Assembly: GCA_949775045.1 (NCBI GenBank)
Contig: OX459105.1
Coordinates: forward strand, 1,393,368 to 1,457,367
Source of the DNA: Metridium senile
Lineage: Eukaryota; Cnidaria; Anthozoa; Actiniaria; Metridiidae
DNA: 64,000 nucleotides
Direction: 5' to 3'
A program made the position numbers and the translations under genes. Below, piece after piece: positions 54,001 through 63,289 of this stretch. The notes under the pieces are model-generated. The model searched no databases. It saw only the letters and a program-made list of their open reading frames with translations, and was not told the DNA's origin. Each line of letters opens with the position of its first letter. Position 1 is the stretch's first letter.

Positions 54001-55354
54001 CTTCTAGCTGGACACAGTGTGCCCTACTAATTGGGGAGACTCAGACACACACTCAGTCTCACTACCTCTACGTTAATTATTTTGCACACTACTAGGCTCA
54101 CATGTTCATTTTTGCTGAGGGAGAAAAAAACTGATAACCCAGAGAAAAACCCTTAAAAGCCCTCTTATCACTATCATCATTGCCACCACCACCACTATCA
54201 TCATTATTAACATTATCATAATAATTAACATTCAAATTAATATACTAATTAACTCATTATCAATTCACGTTATGGTCATCTTTATCATCACCATCATTAT
54301 TACCACTATTACAGTGCGAATCAAAAAACCCGTGGGCACCCAGAAATATTTTAGAAATCGTCTATTGTTCGTGGAACAACTCACAAACAACTCTAACTCC
54401 AAAAATTTTATCATACTACACATCAGTCAAACTTCTTATGGTGATATAGTTGTTTCTGAGTTGTTCAACGAATAATAAACGATTTCTAAAATATTTCATT
54501 GCCCACAGATTTGATTCGCACTGTAAAATTGCTACTACCATCATCATCACTATCATCATTGCATGTCATCAGTATCATTGTTACAGCAAACTCTGACATC
54601 ACTGATTAGCAAATATTAACACTATCTATATCATCATCATCATATAATCACCATCATCATTATCATCACAAATTATTTATCATTATCATCATTATCTTAA
54701 TTCCCGGAGTATCCAATCGATGAAATCGATAATCGATAAAATCGATATCAATCGATATCAATCGATCTCAATTTATCGATTGATATTGAAAATCGATGAT
54801 CAATCGATGGCAAAAATCTTTGTGACCTTCATCGATTGAGCGATGACAATTTAGCCGGTATCGATTGACATTCGATGACAATTTAGATATCGATTGATAA
54901 TCAATAACAATTTAGTATATCGATTATCAATCGATGACAAAATTCTTTGTGACCTATCGATTGATCATCGATTGACCAATATCAATCGATATCAATTACC
55001 TAATTATATTGATTGATATCGATTGATCGATTGATTTTCCGATGATCGATTATCATCGATTGGATACTCCGGGCTTAATTAATTTATTGAATGTTTCATG
55101 TTGTTGCACAAGCAGTCTCCTCATTTAAAAAAATTTGAATATAAATATCAATGCTCATGTGATATTAAAGCTCAACATTTCAAGAAATGCATATAAAATC
55201 ATACATTTACACAAACCACCAAATCTAATAATACCTGTAGATATTCTGGTGCTAACCTAACTTCCCAGTCATCACCAAGAGCTTTAGACCGTTGTAAAAA
55301 GTCCTCTAATTCGGCATTAAAATCTGCACAAGAAACTGTCCCGTTTTTCCACAT
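51040..55354 (-). CDS. ATG10: Autophagy-related E2-like enzyme ATG10
   Basis: E2-like enzyme that transfers ATG12 to ATG5, in the cytosol during autophagosome formation. Six minus-strand exons: 55235-55354, 53828-53944, 53567-53681, 52962-53059, 51871-51971, 51040-51148; 660 nt, 219 aa (human 220), phases consistent. Starts MWKNGTVSCADFNAELEDFL after an in-frame upstream stop. Exon 3 carries the signature AKYEYHVVFSPSYGVPVLYF. Exon 4 has DGCPLGLEDVWSAIP. Exon 5 gives EHPYLGKPFFQLHPC, where Cys165 is the predicted catalytic cysteine (human HPC motif). Exon 6 has YLVTWLSSVGPVVGLHLP, matching the family C-terminus. ATG3 is excluded by length and by the KYEYHV/VPVLYF pattern. The gene is head to head with NDUFA7 and tail to tail with RPS28. 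Introns hold three MITEs and a superfamily 1 repeat. Confidence 0.95.
51520..51781. mobile_element. 262-bp MITE with CTACAATCATGTGCAAAAT termini
   Basis: CTACAATCATGTGCAAAATT...GGGACATT at the left and AATGTCCC...ATTTTGCACATGATTGTAG at the right, about 30-bp inverted repeats. The interior has a second inverted pair (CCCCCTCCCCCC / GGGGGAGAGGGGGG). In ATG10 intron 5. Confidence 0.85.
52075..52290 (+). mobile_element. MITE family A, copy 3
   Basis: CAGTGTGAAATACAAAACCA ... GTGATTCGCACTG between TA dinucleotides, in the same orientation as copies 1 and 2. In ATG10 intron 4. Confidence 0.88.
52508..52920. mobile_element. MITE family B, copy 3, interrupted by another MITE
   Basis: Left arm GTTCCCTGTGCCACCTTTGC and CAAGCTTGCAATGGAAGAGG. 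Right arm CTCTATCATTGCAAGCTCAA, CTTCGATGTAAAAGCCCAGC and GATGCAGGGAACTG. The loop holds the element at 52577-52796. Confidence 0.78.
52577..52796. mobile_element. 220-bp MITE with GTGACGGGTGGTACCGTGGC termini (nested)
   Basis: GTGACGGGTGGTACCGTGGC, CACCCTAGAAACTTTTGAGA at the left and TCTCAAAAGTTTCTTGGGTG, GCCATGGTACCGCGTGTCAC at the right: arms of about 45 bp. Inserted in the loop of a family B element. Confidence 0.85.
53333..53525. repeat. Superfamily 1 repeat in fold-back arrangement
   Basis: GAAACTAGTGAGTAAATAAA, CTAGTATAGGCTGCGTCGGT, GATATAAACGATAGGTAATA then ACTCCGACGAAGGGCTAATG, GAAACGTCAGTAAAG and an inverted end (ACGAATTTCATTATATTACC). It combines the 35.8-kb unit and the CGTCAGTAA motif of the 44.2-kb unit in one element. 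Confidence 0.88.
54312..54523 (-). mobile_element. MITE family A, copy 4 (opposite orientation)
   Basis: CAGTGCGAATCAAAAAACCC ... TTTGATTCGCACTG between TA dinucleotides. The central sequence (ATACTACACATCAGTCAAAC) is the reverse of copies 1-3. Confidence 0.88.
54703..55075. mobile_element. ATCGAT-saturated fold-back element
   Basis: Ends CCCGGAGTATCCAATCGATG and ATCGATTGGATACTCCGGG form inverted termini. The interior of about 330 bp is packed with ATCGAT/CAATCGAT/ATCGATTG motifs in both orientations, with the phrase ATCTTTGTGACC/TTCTTTGTGACCTATCGA repeated. In ATG10 intron 1. Confidence 0.85.
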
Positions 55355-55626
55355 TTGTTTACTTGCTTTGAACGTCAGGGACTGGGACGAGTAGTTATCA
55401 GCACAGGAAGACCAAAATCAATCACAAAATACAATAAGGAAATACAAAGAACCATCGATGAAAAAGTGAAATTAAGAAACACTATACAATAATTATTCCA
55501 TATATAGATAAAATACTCTTTTTAAAATAAGAATAACTACGTTAGAAGCAAAACAACATTTCTTTGTTTGGGCTACCTTTGTTGAAACTCAAACACCCAC
55601 AATCCCCTGCGCACATCGAATCCAAG
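55355..55626. promoter_or_regulatory. Shared ATG10/NDUFA7 bidirectional promoter region
   Basis: 272 bp between the divergent ATG10 and NDUFA7 start codons. It holds both 5' UTRs and must contain the regulatory sequence for both genes. It ends in CATCGAATCCAAGATGGCG, an AAGATGGCG initiation context typical of housekeeping genes. Confidence 0.7.
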
Positions 55627-57148
55627 ATGGCGAAGGTAACAAGAGCGATGGAGTTGATGAGGAACTTTCTTGTCGGGGTAACGACCTTTTTGAGCGTCTT
55701 TACCTGAGTTTTATTATTATTTCGTGTAAATTAAAGATTGAATTTATTATTTGTTGCAGAAAACTCTCATAGTTCCTCATCGGTATGCTGAAAATTTAGT
55801 AAAAAGGTAGGTGAATTTTGCAAAGTTAAAAATTGTTGTGATGTGAAAATTACCTTGATTAAAATGGTATGGCGAATAAATGTTGCCCTTGTTGGTATTA
55901 TCATCATTATTACTGTCATCTTCAATATCATCAGTTGCTATCATTGCTGCCTTTATTAATTTCATCATTTACATCATCATAATTTGTACTCATCATTATC
56001 ATAATTATACATTTGCTTGAATCAGCACTGCACTTCACATTCCAAGAAATACCTCACCAATTAGCCCATTGTGGCTTCGGTCAAGTTAAGTTCTCTCCAG
56101 ATCGTTACATGGGACAGCGACACCATTTTGTTATTGTTGCGCCCCATGTAATAATCCAAACAAGCCTTTGCGGAACTTGACTCGACACAGGTCGCATCTA
56201 ATTTCTGTATTGGCAAACTCTCTTTACATTCAGTTACCCATAATGCCTTACCTAATTATCCTAGTTGTCATCAACTTCTCTCTTTGTACAATCATTTACT
56301 TGATAATGTTGTCGCGATGACAACGAAATGCTGTAATTTGTATTTGCTAGTTTTCTTATTAAATCACTAAAAAATGTATTCAATTTTAATTAGGACCCAG
56401 CCTCCTCCCAACCTACCAGATGGAGTGGCACACAAGCTAAGTGCTAACTATTACTATGATAGAGACCTGCGCCGACAATCTACTCCACCCACAGTGGTGT
56501 ACAGTCAACAGAAATTACTAGAAACTAAAGATAGGTATGAACTGCACAATAGAGCGATTTCACATAATGCTTTTAAACATGCTTATGCTTGCGTATACAC
56601 ACTTTATCCCAAATTATCTAAGTATGCTTGAAATTTGTACGATATGTCTTTATAGGGCCTGGTTCACACTAGCGACACAAGCACAAACATAACCAACATA
56701 CGCAGACTCAGTGAATCATTTTTTCGACTAGGTGTGAGAAAAGACAATTGCGGTCTGTGTATGTTGCTTATGCTTATGCTGTGAATCATTTTTTCGACTA
56801 GGTGTGAGAAAAGACAATTGCGGTCTGTGTATGTTGCTTATGCTTATGCTGCTCATGTGAACCAAGCCTTAGCACGCTCTATATTTGTTTGCAGAAATTC
56901 AATGTCTATGTTTATTTAATGGACAGGGACCTTTCTCAATATTTTTTGGGGGGGGATTGCACCCACCCCTTCCCAGATATCAAATAGTGTCTGTGTGTCC
57001 GTATTCTCCAAATAGTTAGTAATAGTTTATCTTATTTGTTGCATGTATTCTAAAACTTACTTACCTACTTACTTTTTCTTTCCAATTCAACAGCCCACTA
57101 GAAAGAACTGCCAAGTTACCGGGCGAGGCCTACATACCACAAGACTAA
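55627..57148 (+). CDS. NDUFA7: NADH dehydrogenase 1 alpha subcomplex subunit 7 (B14.5a)
   Basis: Accessory subunit of mitochondrial complex I on the matrix side. Four exons: 55627-55677, 55760-55806, 56394-56534, 57094-57148; 294 nt, 97 aa (human 113). Exon 1 [17 protein letters not shown], exon 2 [15 protein letters not shown], exon 3 with the family signature [20 protein letters not shown] followed by [20 protein letters not shown], exon 4 [21 protein letters not shown]. Human has matching [20 protein letters not shown]. The polyadenylation signal AATAAA is at 57282. The 3' end faces REX1BD with about 470 bp between signal and stop codon. The intron 2 flank hosts a family C MITE; intron 3 hosts a MITE with an internal duplication. 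Confidence 0.94.
56086..56205. mobile_element. MITE family C, copy 2
   Basis: GGTCAAGTTAAGTTCTC, CGTTACATGGGACAGCGACA at the left and CCCATGTAATAATCC, GCCTTTGCGGAACTTGACTC at the right. Related to 19660-19812. In NDUFA7 intron 2. Confidence 0.65.
56657..56870. mobile_element. MITE with GCCTGGTTCACACTAG termini and internal 69-bp duplication
   Basis: GGCCTGGTTCACACTAGCGA at the left and CATGTGAACCAAGCCTT at the right. Inside, a unit of about 69 bp starting GTGAATCATTTTTTCGACTA and ending TTGCTTATGCTTATGCT occurs twice in tandem with no difference seen. Confidence 0.82.
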
Positions 57149-57281
57149 CATCTAACTATAAAATGGATCCTGATTTATTTCTTAAGCTTGAAGTTCTTCC
57201 TCTTTCTAACAATGTTTACTCCAAATATAGCAAGACAAGATTGTGAGGCTGTTCTTGAGTTACATGTACATATTATTAATA

Positions 57282-57287
57282 AATAAA
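57282..57287 (+). other. Polyadenylation signal AATAAA of NDUFA7
   Basis: AATAAA 134 bp after the TAA stop. Confidence 0.75.
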
Positions 57288-57754
57288 ACTTAATAAAATA
57301 CAACAAGAACATCTAGTTATATTTCTACTGTTTTATTGTCGTTTTGTTTCCTTTGCTTTGTATGTTTTGTTAGAAATGAAAAATTCTTGTTGAAGACAGT
57401 AAGCAAGAATGAACATTAATTATTGATTGACACAAATAATGATTCACATTCTTGTGCTATACATACAACTTTGCTGGTCTTTGAGTGCAACATTTTATAC
57501 TTTTAATTGTCGGGTAACCCAGCACCAAATTGAAAGATTGTTAAGGTTGGTTTAAAAAGGGCCAACCAAAATGCAGCTTTTAACTGGTGCTAGATTACTG
57601 TAGCTGTTGCCAAAAAAATTGACATAATTCTGTTGTTGATTCTCAAACTCAAACATGGCTTACAATAATTTAGAGCAATTTTAAAATTAAAATCAGTAAT
57701 ACTGGTCAAATTTTACATGAAACGATTTCAAAGCTCATAGAGTATCATGTTTCA

Positions 57755-59795
57755 CTAGCCATTGTTGTCAGTTTGTTCTTCAGTTTCTTCCAGTAAGATA
57801 TCTTCTGATTCATATTTGAGATCTTGAAGGAATTCATTGATGTCTACTACAATAGTCTGCAAACTAAAAAATACAATAATAAATACTTTGAAAGTCTATT
57901 TCTGCACATTCATATAACCCATTTGGATGATGGCGTCATTATGATTAATTCATTACTACAAGTACCAGAATGCTTTACAACTTTTGTTTATTATTCAAAT
58001 TCTTAAGCCTCGGTCAAACGGCAATGATAGTTGATGATAGTTGATGATAGTTCCAACTATCATGTGCGTTTGACCACCAACTATCATGCACTATCATCGA
58101 CTATCAGAGTTTGAACATGCTCAAATTTCATATGATAGTCGATGATAGTTTTTGCCGTTTGACCGCGCGTACAGGATAGTTGATGATAGTTGAGACACCT
58201 TCAACTATCATCAACTATCATAGCCGTTTGACCTCTGCTTTAACACTCTTGTGAATCTATAGTTGAGCAATTAGCACTAATTATTAAACACAAGAAAGTA
58301 AGCAAAGCATTCTAGTCTTGATAGCGTATGACAAATGCAAATCATTCATTCTGTACCTTGATTTTAGAGATGAAATATCATGACTGTAGTCATCTTCTGG
58401 ATGTTCTATACAGTCTTTTTCTTTTATTTGCAGCTTTGCTGTCTGTTATGATACAAAAACAATAAATGTTGAATAAATGAAGCAACAAATATATGATCAA
58501 TGAATGGATGAATAATGAGAGAGGATTGAATAGATGGATGGATGAACGAATTGATGGATGCATGGATGATTGAATGACTGAATAAATGAATGAATTGTTG
58601 AATTAGTGGATAGATGAATAAATGCATGAATTGATGGATGAATGAATGGATGGATGGATGGATGGATGAATGAATGGATGAATGAAATGATGAATGAATT
58701 GATGAATATGGATAGATGAATGGATGGAATGAATGAATGAATAGATGGATGCATGAACGAGTGAACGATGGATGAAGAAATGAATGAATGATGGATGAAC
58801 AAGCAAATAAATTTATGAATGAATGAACGAATGATTGAAGTTATGAATGAAGTCCCTAATGACTGAATGAATGAATCTTCTTCCTGAAAGATCTGCCCAC
58901 ACAAATCCACTTCTATCTAATATTGTACTAACATTTAACATTTATTTTTTCTTATTCAGTCTATAACACCCTTACCAAATCAAGTTTCTCTTTTTCCTTC
59001 AACTGTATGTTTCTTACGATTCCAGCCAGCTGTTCTTTGCCATGCTCTTTCAAGGTTGCTTCTATTGTTCTGATATTTAGCGATAGTTCCTTAAACTTCT
59101 GGGTTACTTCATTTACATGCTGACGATATTTGAGGAAATCGTAGTCAGGTATTCCATTTAGGTATAATTTGAACCCCCTTTGAAAATAGAGAAAATACCA
59201 GTCTATAAATCATAAAAATCATCATCATCATCACATGACATATATTATCATCATGGGTGATGTGGCAGTGACAGCATATATTGCTTGTAAAATATAGAAT
59301 TTAGTGTAGGCTTGTGTGTGACACATGAGGCCCTCACCAGCTATAAGCTGTCAAATATAGTCTGCTTTAACAAATAAAAGATTTAGGAATGATATTTTAC
59401 AACATTTAAATTAATTATCAACTGATATCGATTCTATACTTACTCATCAAATCTTTTGTAGGTTTTGACTCTTTCTTCTTGCAGAGCAAAGAACTGTTTA
59501 ATCAGCTGTTTTAAGCTTAAAGCACCCTGGAAAAGAAATAAACAACATTTGTTATTTATTCTGGATAAAAATACATGCATTCTTGCCAAAATAATAAATT
59601 AATATATCACATTTTAACATGTGCTAGCTGAACGTAAAAGAACTGGAGTATTTTTGAACTTGCAATCAATTATCTGACATTAGTATTGCCTTAAAACTTT
59701 GAAGATATATTAAAGTAATAAGTTGCTACTTGTTTCAGACATTTAATTAATAAAATAATGTGAAAAATCCTTACTTTTTCTTCGGCTACGTCCAT
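57755..59795 (-). CDS. REX1BD: Required-for-excision 1-B domain protein (REX1BD-like)
   Basis: Small conserved protein of the REX1-B family, named after an algal locus needed for DNA excision repair; its animal role is poorly known. Five minus-strand exons: 59775-59795, 59444-59526, 58976-59177, 58357-58442, 57755-57863; 501 nt, 166 aa, phases consistent. Starts MDVAEEK. Exon 2 gives LKQLIKQFFALQEERVKTY and RFDE, exon 3 GFKLYLNGIPDYDFLKYRQH with a long helical, Lys/Glu-rich remainder (EVTQKFKELSLNIRTIEATL), exon 5 VVDINEFLQDLKYESEDILL and an acidic end. LQxERVxxYxxFxE followed by a YRQ-type coiled coil is how I recognise the family; no alignment was possible. It shares an 89-bp intergenic spacer with PIGW. 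Alternative: an unrelated coiled-coil protein of similar size. Confidence 0.75.
58006..58239. mobile_element. TGATAGT-rich fold-back MITE
   Basis: AAGCCTCGGTCAAACGGCAA...TGATAGTTGATGATAGTTG at the left and CAACTATCATCAACTATCAT...GCCGTTTGACCTCTGCTT at the right. The interior repeats TGATAGT/ACTATCA at least fifteen times in both orientations, plus GTTTGACC and CCGTTTGACC. In the REX1BD intron 4 region, 143 bp from the terminal exon. Confidence 0.87.
58480..58880. repeat. ATGA/ATGG tetranucleotide repeat
   Basis: GAATGAATGGATGGATGG-type microsatellite in REX1BD intron 3. Confidence 0.95.
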
Positions 59796-59884
59796 TTTTC
59801 AATTCAGCAAGGCATCATTCACCAGGCGTTCCTCGCTGTCAACCGCTTACCACTAATATCACATGCTCATGTGTCAAAAGCAAA
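59796..59884. promoter_or_regulatory. Shared REX1BD/PIGW bidirectional promoter region
   Basis: Only 89 bp separate the divergent start codons, so the two 5' UTRs and core promoters must overlap or lie very close. CAAAATGGCGGATC surrounds the PIGW ATG. Confidence 0.7.
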
Positions 59885-62800
59885 ATGGCGGATCACTCGT
59901 GGGTTTTGAGCTACAAGCAGTTACAGGCTAATTTTGTCAGTAATCTAAATGGGACGGGCCTTCTGGAAATACAGTTGGCAGTATCGACGGCTCCTTTAGC
60001 TGTGCTGTTGAGATCGTGTCTTGGGGTTTTGTTCTGGGGGAATATGGCGTCTTGTTCTGTAATGTCTACCAGGTGTGTTCGATGTCTTTTTTTATTTTAA
60101 CACCTTATTCCCCGTTTTTGTTTGTAGTTGAGGTGTAATAGTTATTGATGTATTGATTTGAGTATTAATGAATGGATATAAAAATGATTGATGGATAGAT
60201 GAATGAATGGATGGATGGATGAGAATGTATGAATGAATAAATAAATGATTAGATGGATGGATGGATGAATGAATAGATGGATGAATTAATGAATAGATGA
60301 ATAAATGGATGGATGGATAAATGAATGAATAGATGGATGGATGAATAAATAGATGGATGGATTAATGAATGAATTGATAGATCAATTAATGTATGAATAG
60401 ATGAATGAATAAATAAATGAATAATTAGATGGATGAATGAATGAATTGATAGATCAAAGAATGGATGACTGGCTGAATGAATGAATAGATGGATGAATGG
60501 AGGGATGGATTATTGAATAATAGAATGAATCAATGAATTAATAGATGGTTTATTAAAACACATGTAACTATTATCATTTTTTTTTTCAGCTTTGTGTTTA
60601 TTTTGGACTACATCATTTTAATCCTTCCAGTTCTTCTGGCCTTCACCACGCTATCCAACTATCCATTAATAATCCTAATAACAATGTTTATCATCATCCT
60701 TACAAGCTTGATATCAACATGTTTCATCACTGAAGAAACTACCGAAAACTCCTCTCACCATCAAACCAAACGGCAACCTTTTATATGCAACTTTAGAGCT
60801 TACGTACTAATTGCTACAGCAATCTCAATACTTGCCGTTGACTTCAACATTTTTCCAAGGAGATTTGCCAAAGCTGAAACCTACGGCTCTGGGCTTATGG
60901 ACGTTGGGGTTGGTGCGTTTGTGATTTCTAATGCGATAGTTTCTCCTGAAGCAAGAGCCGTTGGGAAAGTTAGTGGTTCGTGGTTGAGTTCTACAGTCAA
61001 AGCTATAAAGGGTTCAATGCCTTTGTTGGTTTTGGGGTTGGCAAGGTTTTTAGCTGTAAAGAGTACGGACTATCAAGAGCATGTTAGTGAATATGGAGTG
61101 CATTGGAATTTCTTTATTACTCTCTTTGTTGTTAAGGTTTGTAGATGTTATTGATAATTTATGATATCATGCGAAAACCAAACCCAATAATTGTTTTATT
61201 ATACATTTTGTAGACTAGTAAACAACAATATAGTTGACCAAGGCAAAACGAGCAGCCACCATCTTCACTGAAAACAGCAACCCATGACCTAGAGAGCCTG
61301 GGAACTTGACAGTGATAAATGCAGTATCTGCTGCAGATACTGCATTTATCACTGTCAAGTTCACATGCTACTCAGATTTAGCCGTGTGCTCTCAGCCAAT
61401 CAGATTCAATGTAGTTAGTAAAATGTATAATAAATGTCATTATCATTATCAAGACTATCATCACAATCATTTTTATATATGTTTCATCTTGATTATTGCT
61501 GATTGAATTGCTACTATAATCATTATCAATTATGATCTTCATAAACATCATCATCATTATATATTAATCATCATTATTTTTTATCATATGATGCTATCAC
61601 TGTCTAGCTAGGTCAACATCATAATCGTCATCATTATCACCACAATCATTATCATCTACTTCACCATCATCATAGCCGCCACAATTGTCATCATTATCAC
61701 CTTGATCACCACAATCATTATCCGACATTGCTTTCATCATCACAACCACAATCATCATCATCATAGCCACCACAATCCTCATCTGTATCACCATCATCAT
61801 GACCACCACAAACATCATCACCATCATCATGTTCATTATCCCCACCACCACCATCATTATCCCTACCACCATCACCACCATCATTATCCCTACCACCACC
61901 ACCATCATCCTTACCACCATCACCACCATCATCATCATCATTATCCCTACCACCACCACCATCATCATCATCATCACCACCATCATAATTTATCCCTACC
62001 ACCACCACCATCATTGCCATTATCCCCACTACCATCATCATCATCATCTTATGTTTTTCTTCTTTCATCCAGGTCCTATCAACCATGATAGTTCATCTAC
62101 CAATACTAAACAAACCATGTACTTATGGCCTCACTGGCATCACTATAGCAATCTTGTATCAAGTCTGCCTGACTAAGTATGGACTAGAAGATTTTATTAT
62201 CAATGGTAGTAGTAATGATGGTGTACGACATGGTTTCATTGATGCTAATAGAGAAGGATTGTCATCATGTTTTGGATATTTAGCATTGTATTTCATGGGA
62301 CTACAACTTGGACGATTCATATTTGCTAAAAGGTAAGTGGGACAACTGGAAAACTAGATAAATTTACGGTGTTTGCAAGCAAACATGTATAGCTCAGTTG
62401 GTCAGCTTGCAGATTGGCAGGTTCTGAGTTTGATACCCAGAGGCTTTACATACTTGTTTCAACTTCTTTCCATTCTGTGTTGCTTTGAATAGCTTAAAAT
62501 ACCAGCATGTAAAGAGCGTACTGTTGGCTTACTGGGAGACCAGCTTACTTTTATAGGACTTCCAAGGTTAAACATCTTACCAAGATCCATATAAGATAAT
62601 GCAAGATCCTGGCATGATCCAGGCATGATCTTACAAGTTCTTAGCATGTAACCCTCAATCTGTAAGAACTTGCATGAACTTTCTTGAAAGTTTCTGCCAA
62701 AATTTAATTAAGATCTTCCCAAGATCCTTCAAAAAAAAAATAACCTTTTATTAAAGGTTTTAATAAGATCTTGGATGATCTTACCAGATCTTAAGAAGAT

Positions 62801-63260
62801 GCTCAACCTGGGTTACTGTAAAGGACTGTCATCAAATGATTACACACTAAAACTATATATTATAACAGGTTCCCATTTTAATCTGTATTTTCCAATTTAA
62901 ATATGTACTTATGCAAATTTTGTTGATGTGTGCTAAACACACAGATCAACCAATCAGAGAAGATCACTTCAGAAATAATATACTCTGATAGGTTGATCTG
63001 TGTGTTTAGCACACATCAACACAATTTGCATAAGTACAGATTTAAATGGGAATGTACAGATTTAAATGGGAACCTGTTTTATATAATTTTCTGTCTCACA
63101 AAAGTTGTCTTTTCACAGAGATTCAGTAGACTCCTGGTTTGGAGCATTCTTCATCCTCCTCTTACTTGATATTGTGTTCTGGATATCAACTGTTACTTGT
63201 CGGTATTACGTCACTCCTGTCTCTAGACGAATGGCTAATCTAACATTTGTACTTTGGCAG
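59885..63260 (+). CDS. PIGW: GPI inositol acyltransferase PIG-W (5' part, continues past the window)
   Basis: ER multi-pass acyltransferase that acylates the inositol of GlcN-PI in GPI-anchor synthesis (yeast GWT1). Four exons: 59885-60072, 60590-61136, 62073-62332, 63119-63260; 379 aa so far with consistent phases. Exon 1 contains ANFVSNLNGTGLLEI (human FVSNLNGT). Exon 2 has hydrophobic helices, then ILAVDFNIFPRRFAKAETYG, GLMDVGVGAFV and the family hallmark EYGVHWNFF (about residues 230-238). Exon 3 has RHGFIDANREGLSSCFGYLA (human LLNANREGIISTLGYVA). Exon 4 has CRYYVTPVSRRMANLTFVLW. The last exon ends in CAG-GTAAAG at 63260 and the remainder lies to the right. Intron 1 holds an ATGA microsatellite, intron 2 an ATC repeat and a palindrome, intron 3 a tRNA-like element and a fold-back ending 40 bp before exon 4. 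Confidence 0.95.
60130..60540. repeat. ATGA/ATGG tetranucleotide repeat
   Basis: GAATGGATGGATGAATGAATAG-type microsatellite in PIGW intron 1. Confidence 0.95.
61302..61362. repeat. Perfect 61-bp palindrome (30-bp arms, 1-bp centre)
   Basis: GAACTTGACAGTGATAAATG then CAGTATCTGC, a central T, and the exact reverse complement. No mismatches seen. In PIGW intron 2. Confidence 0.95.
61550..62055. repeat. ATC/ACC trinucleotide repeat
   Basis: ATC/ACC-rich tract with TCATTATCCCTACCACCACC higher-order units, ending 17 bp before the PIGW exon 3 acceptor. Confidence 0.95.
62385..62455 (+). mobile_element. tRNA-like (SINE head) sequence
   Basis: TATAGCTCAGTTGGTCAGC (A-box-like) and TCTGAGTTTGATACCCAGA (B-box-like), spaced as in a tRNA gene but without a foldable full tRNA. 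Likely a tRNA-derived SINE start in PIGW intron 3. Downstream AGATCTT-rich sequence to about 62800 may be its body. Confidence 0.5.
62864..63078. mobile_element. 215-bp fold-back MITE next to PIGW exon 4
   Basis: AACAGGTTCCCATTTTAATC, ACTTATGCAAATTTTGTTGA and GTGTGCTAAACACACAGATC at the left pair with GATCTGTGTGTTTAGCACAC, ACAATTTGCATAAGTACAG and GATTTAAATGGGAACCTGTT at the right. The right arm has an 18-bp tandem duplication. It ends 40 bp upstream of the exon 4 acceptor. Confidence 0.88.
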
Positions 63261-63289
63261 GTAAAGTAAACAATGGTTTATGTAGACTA

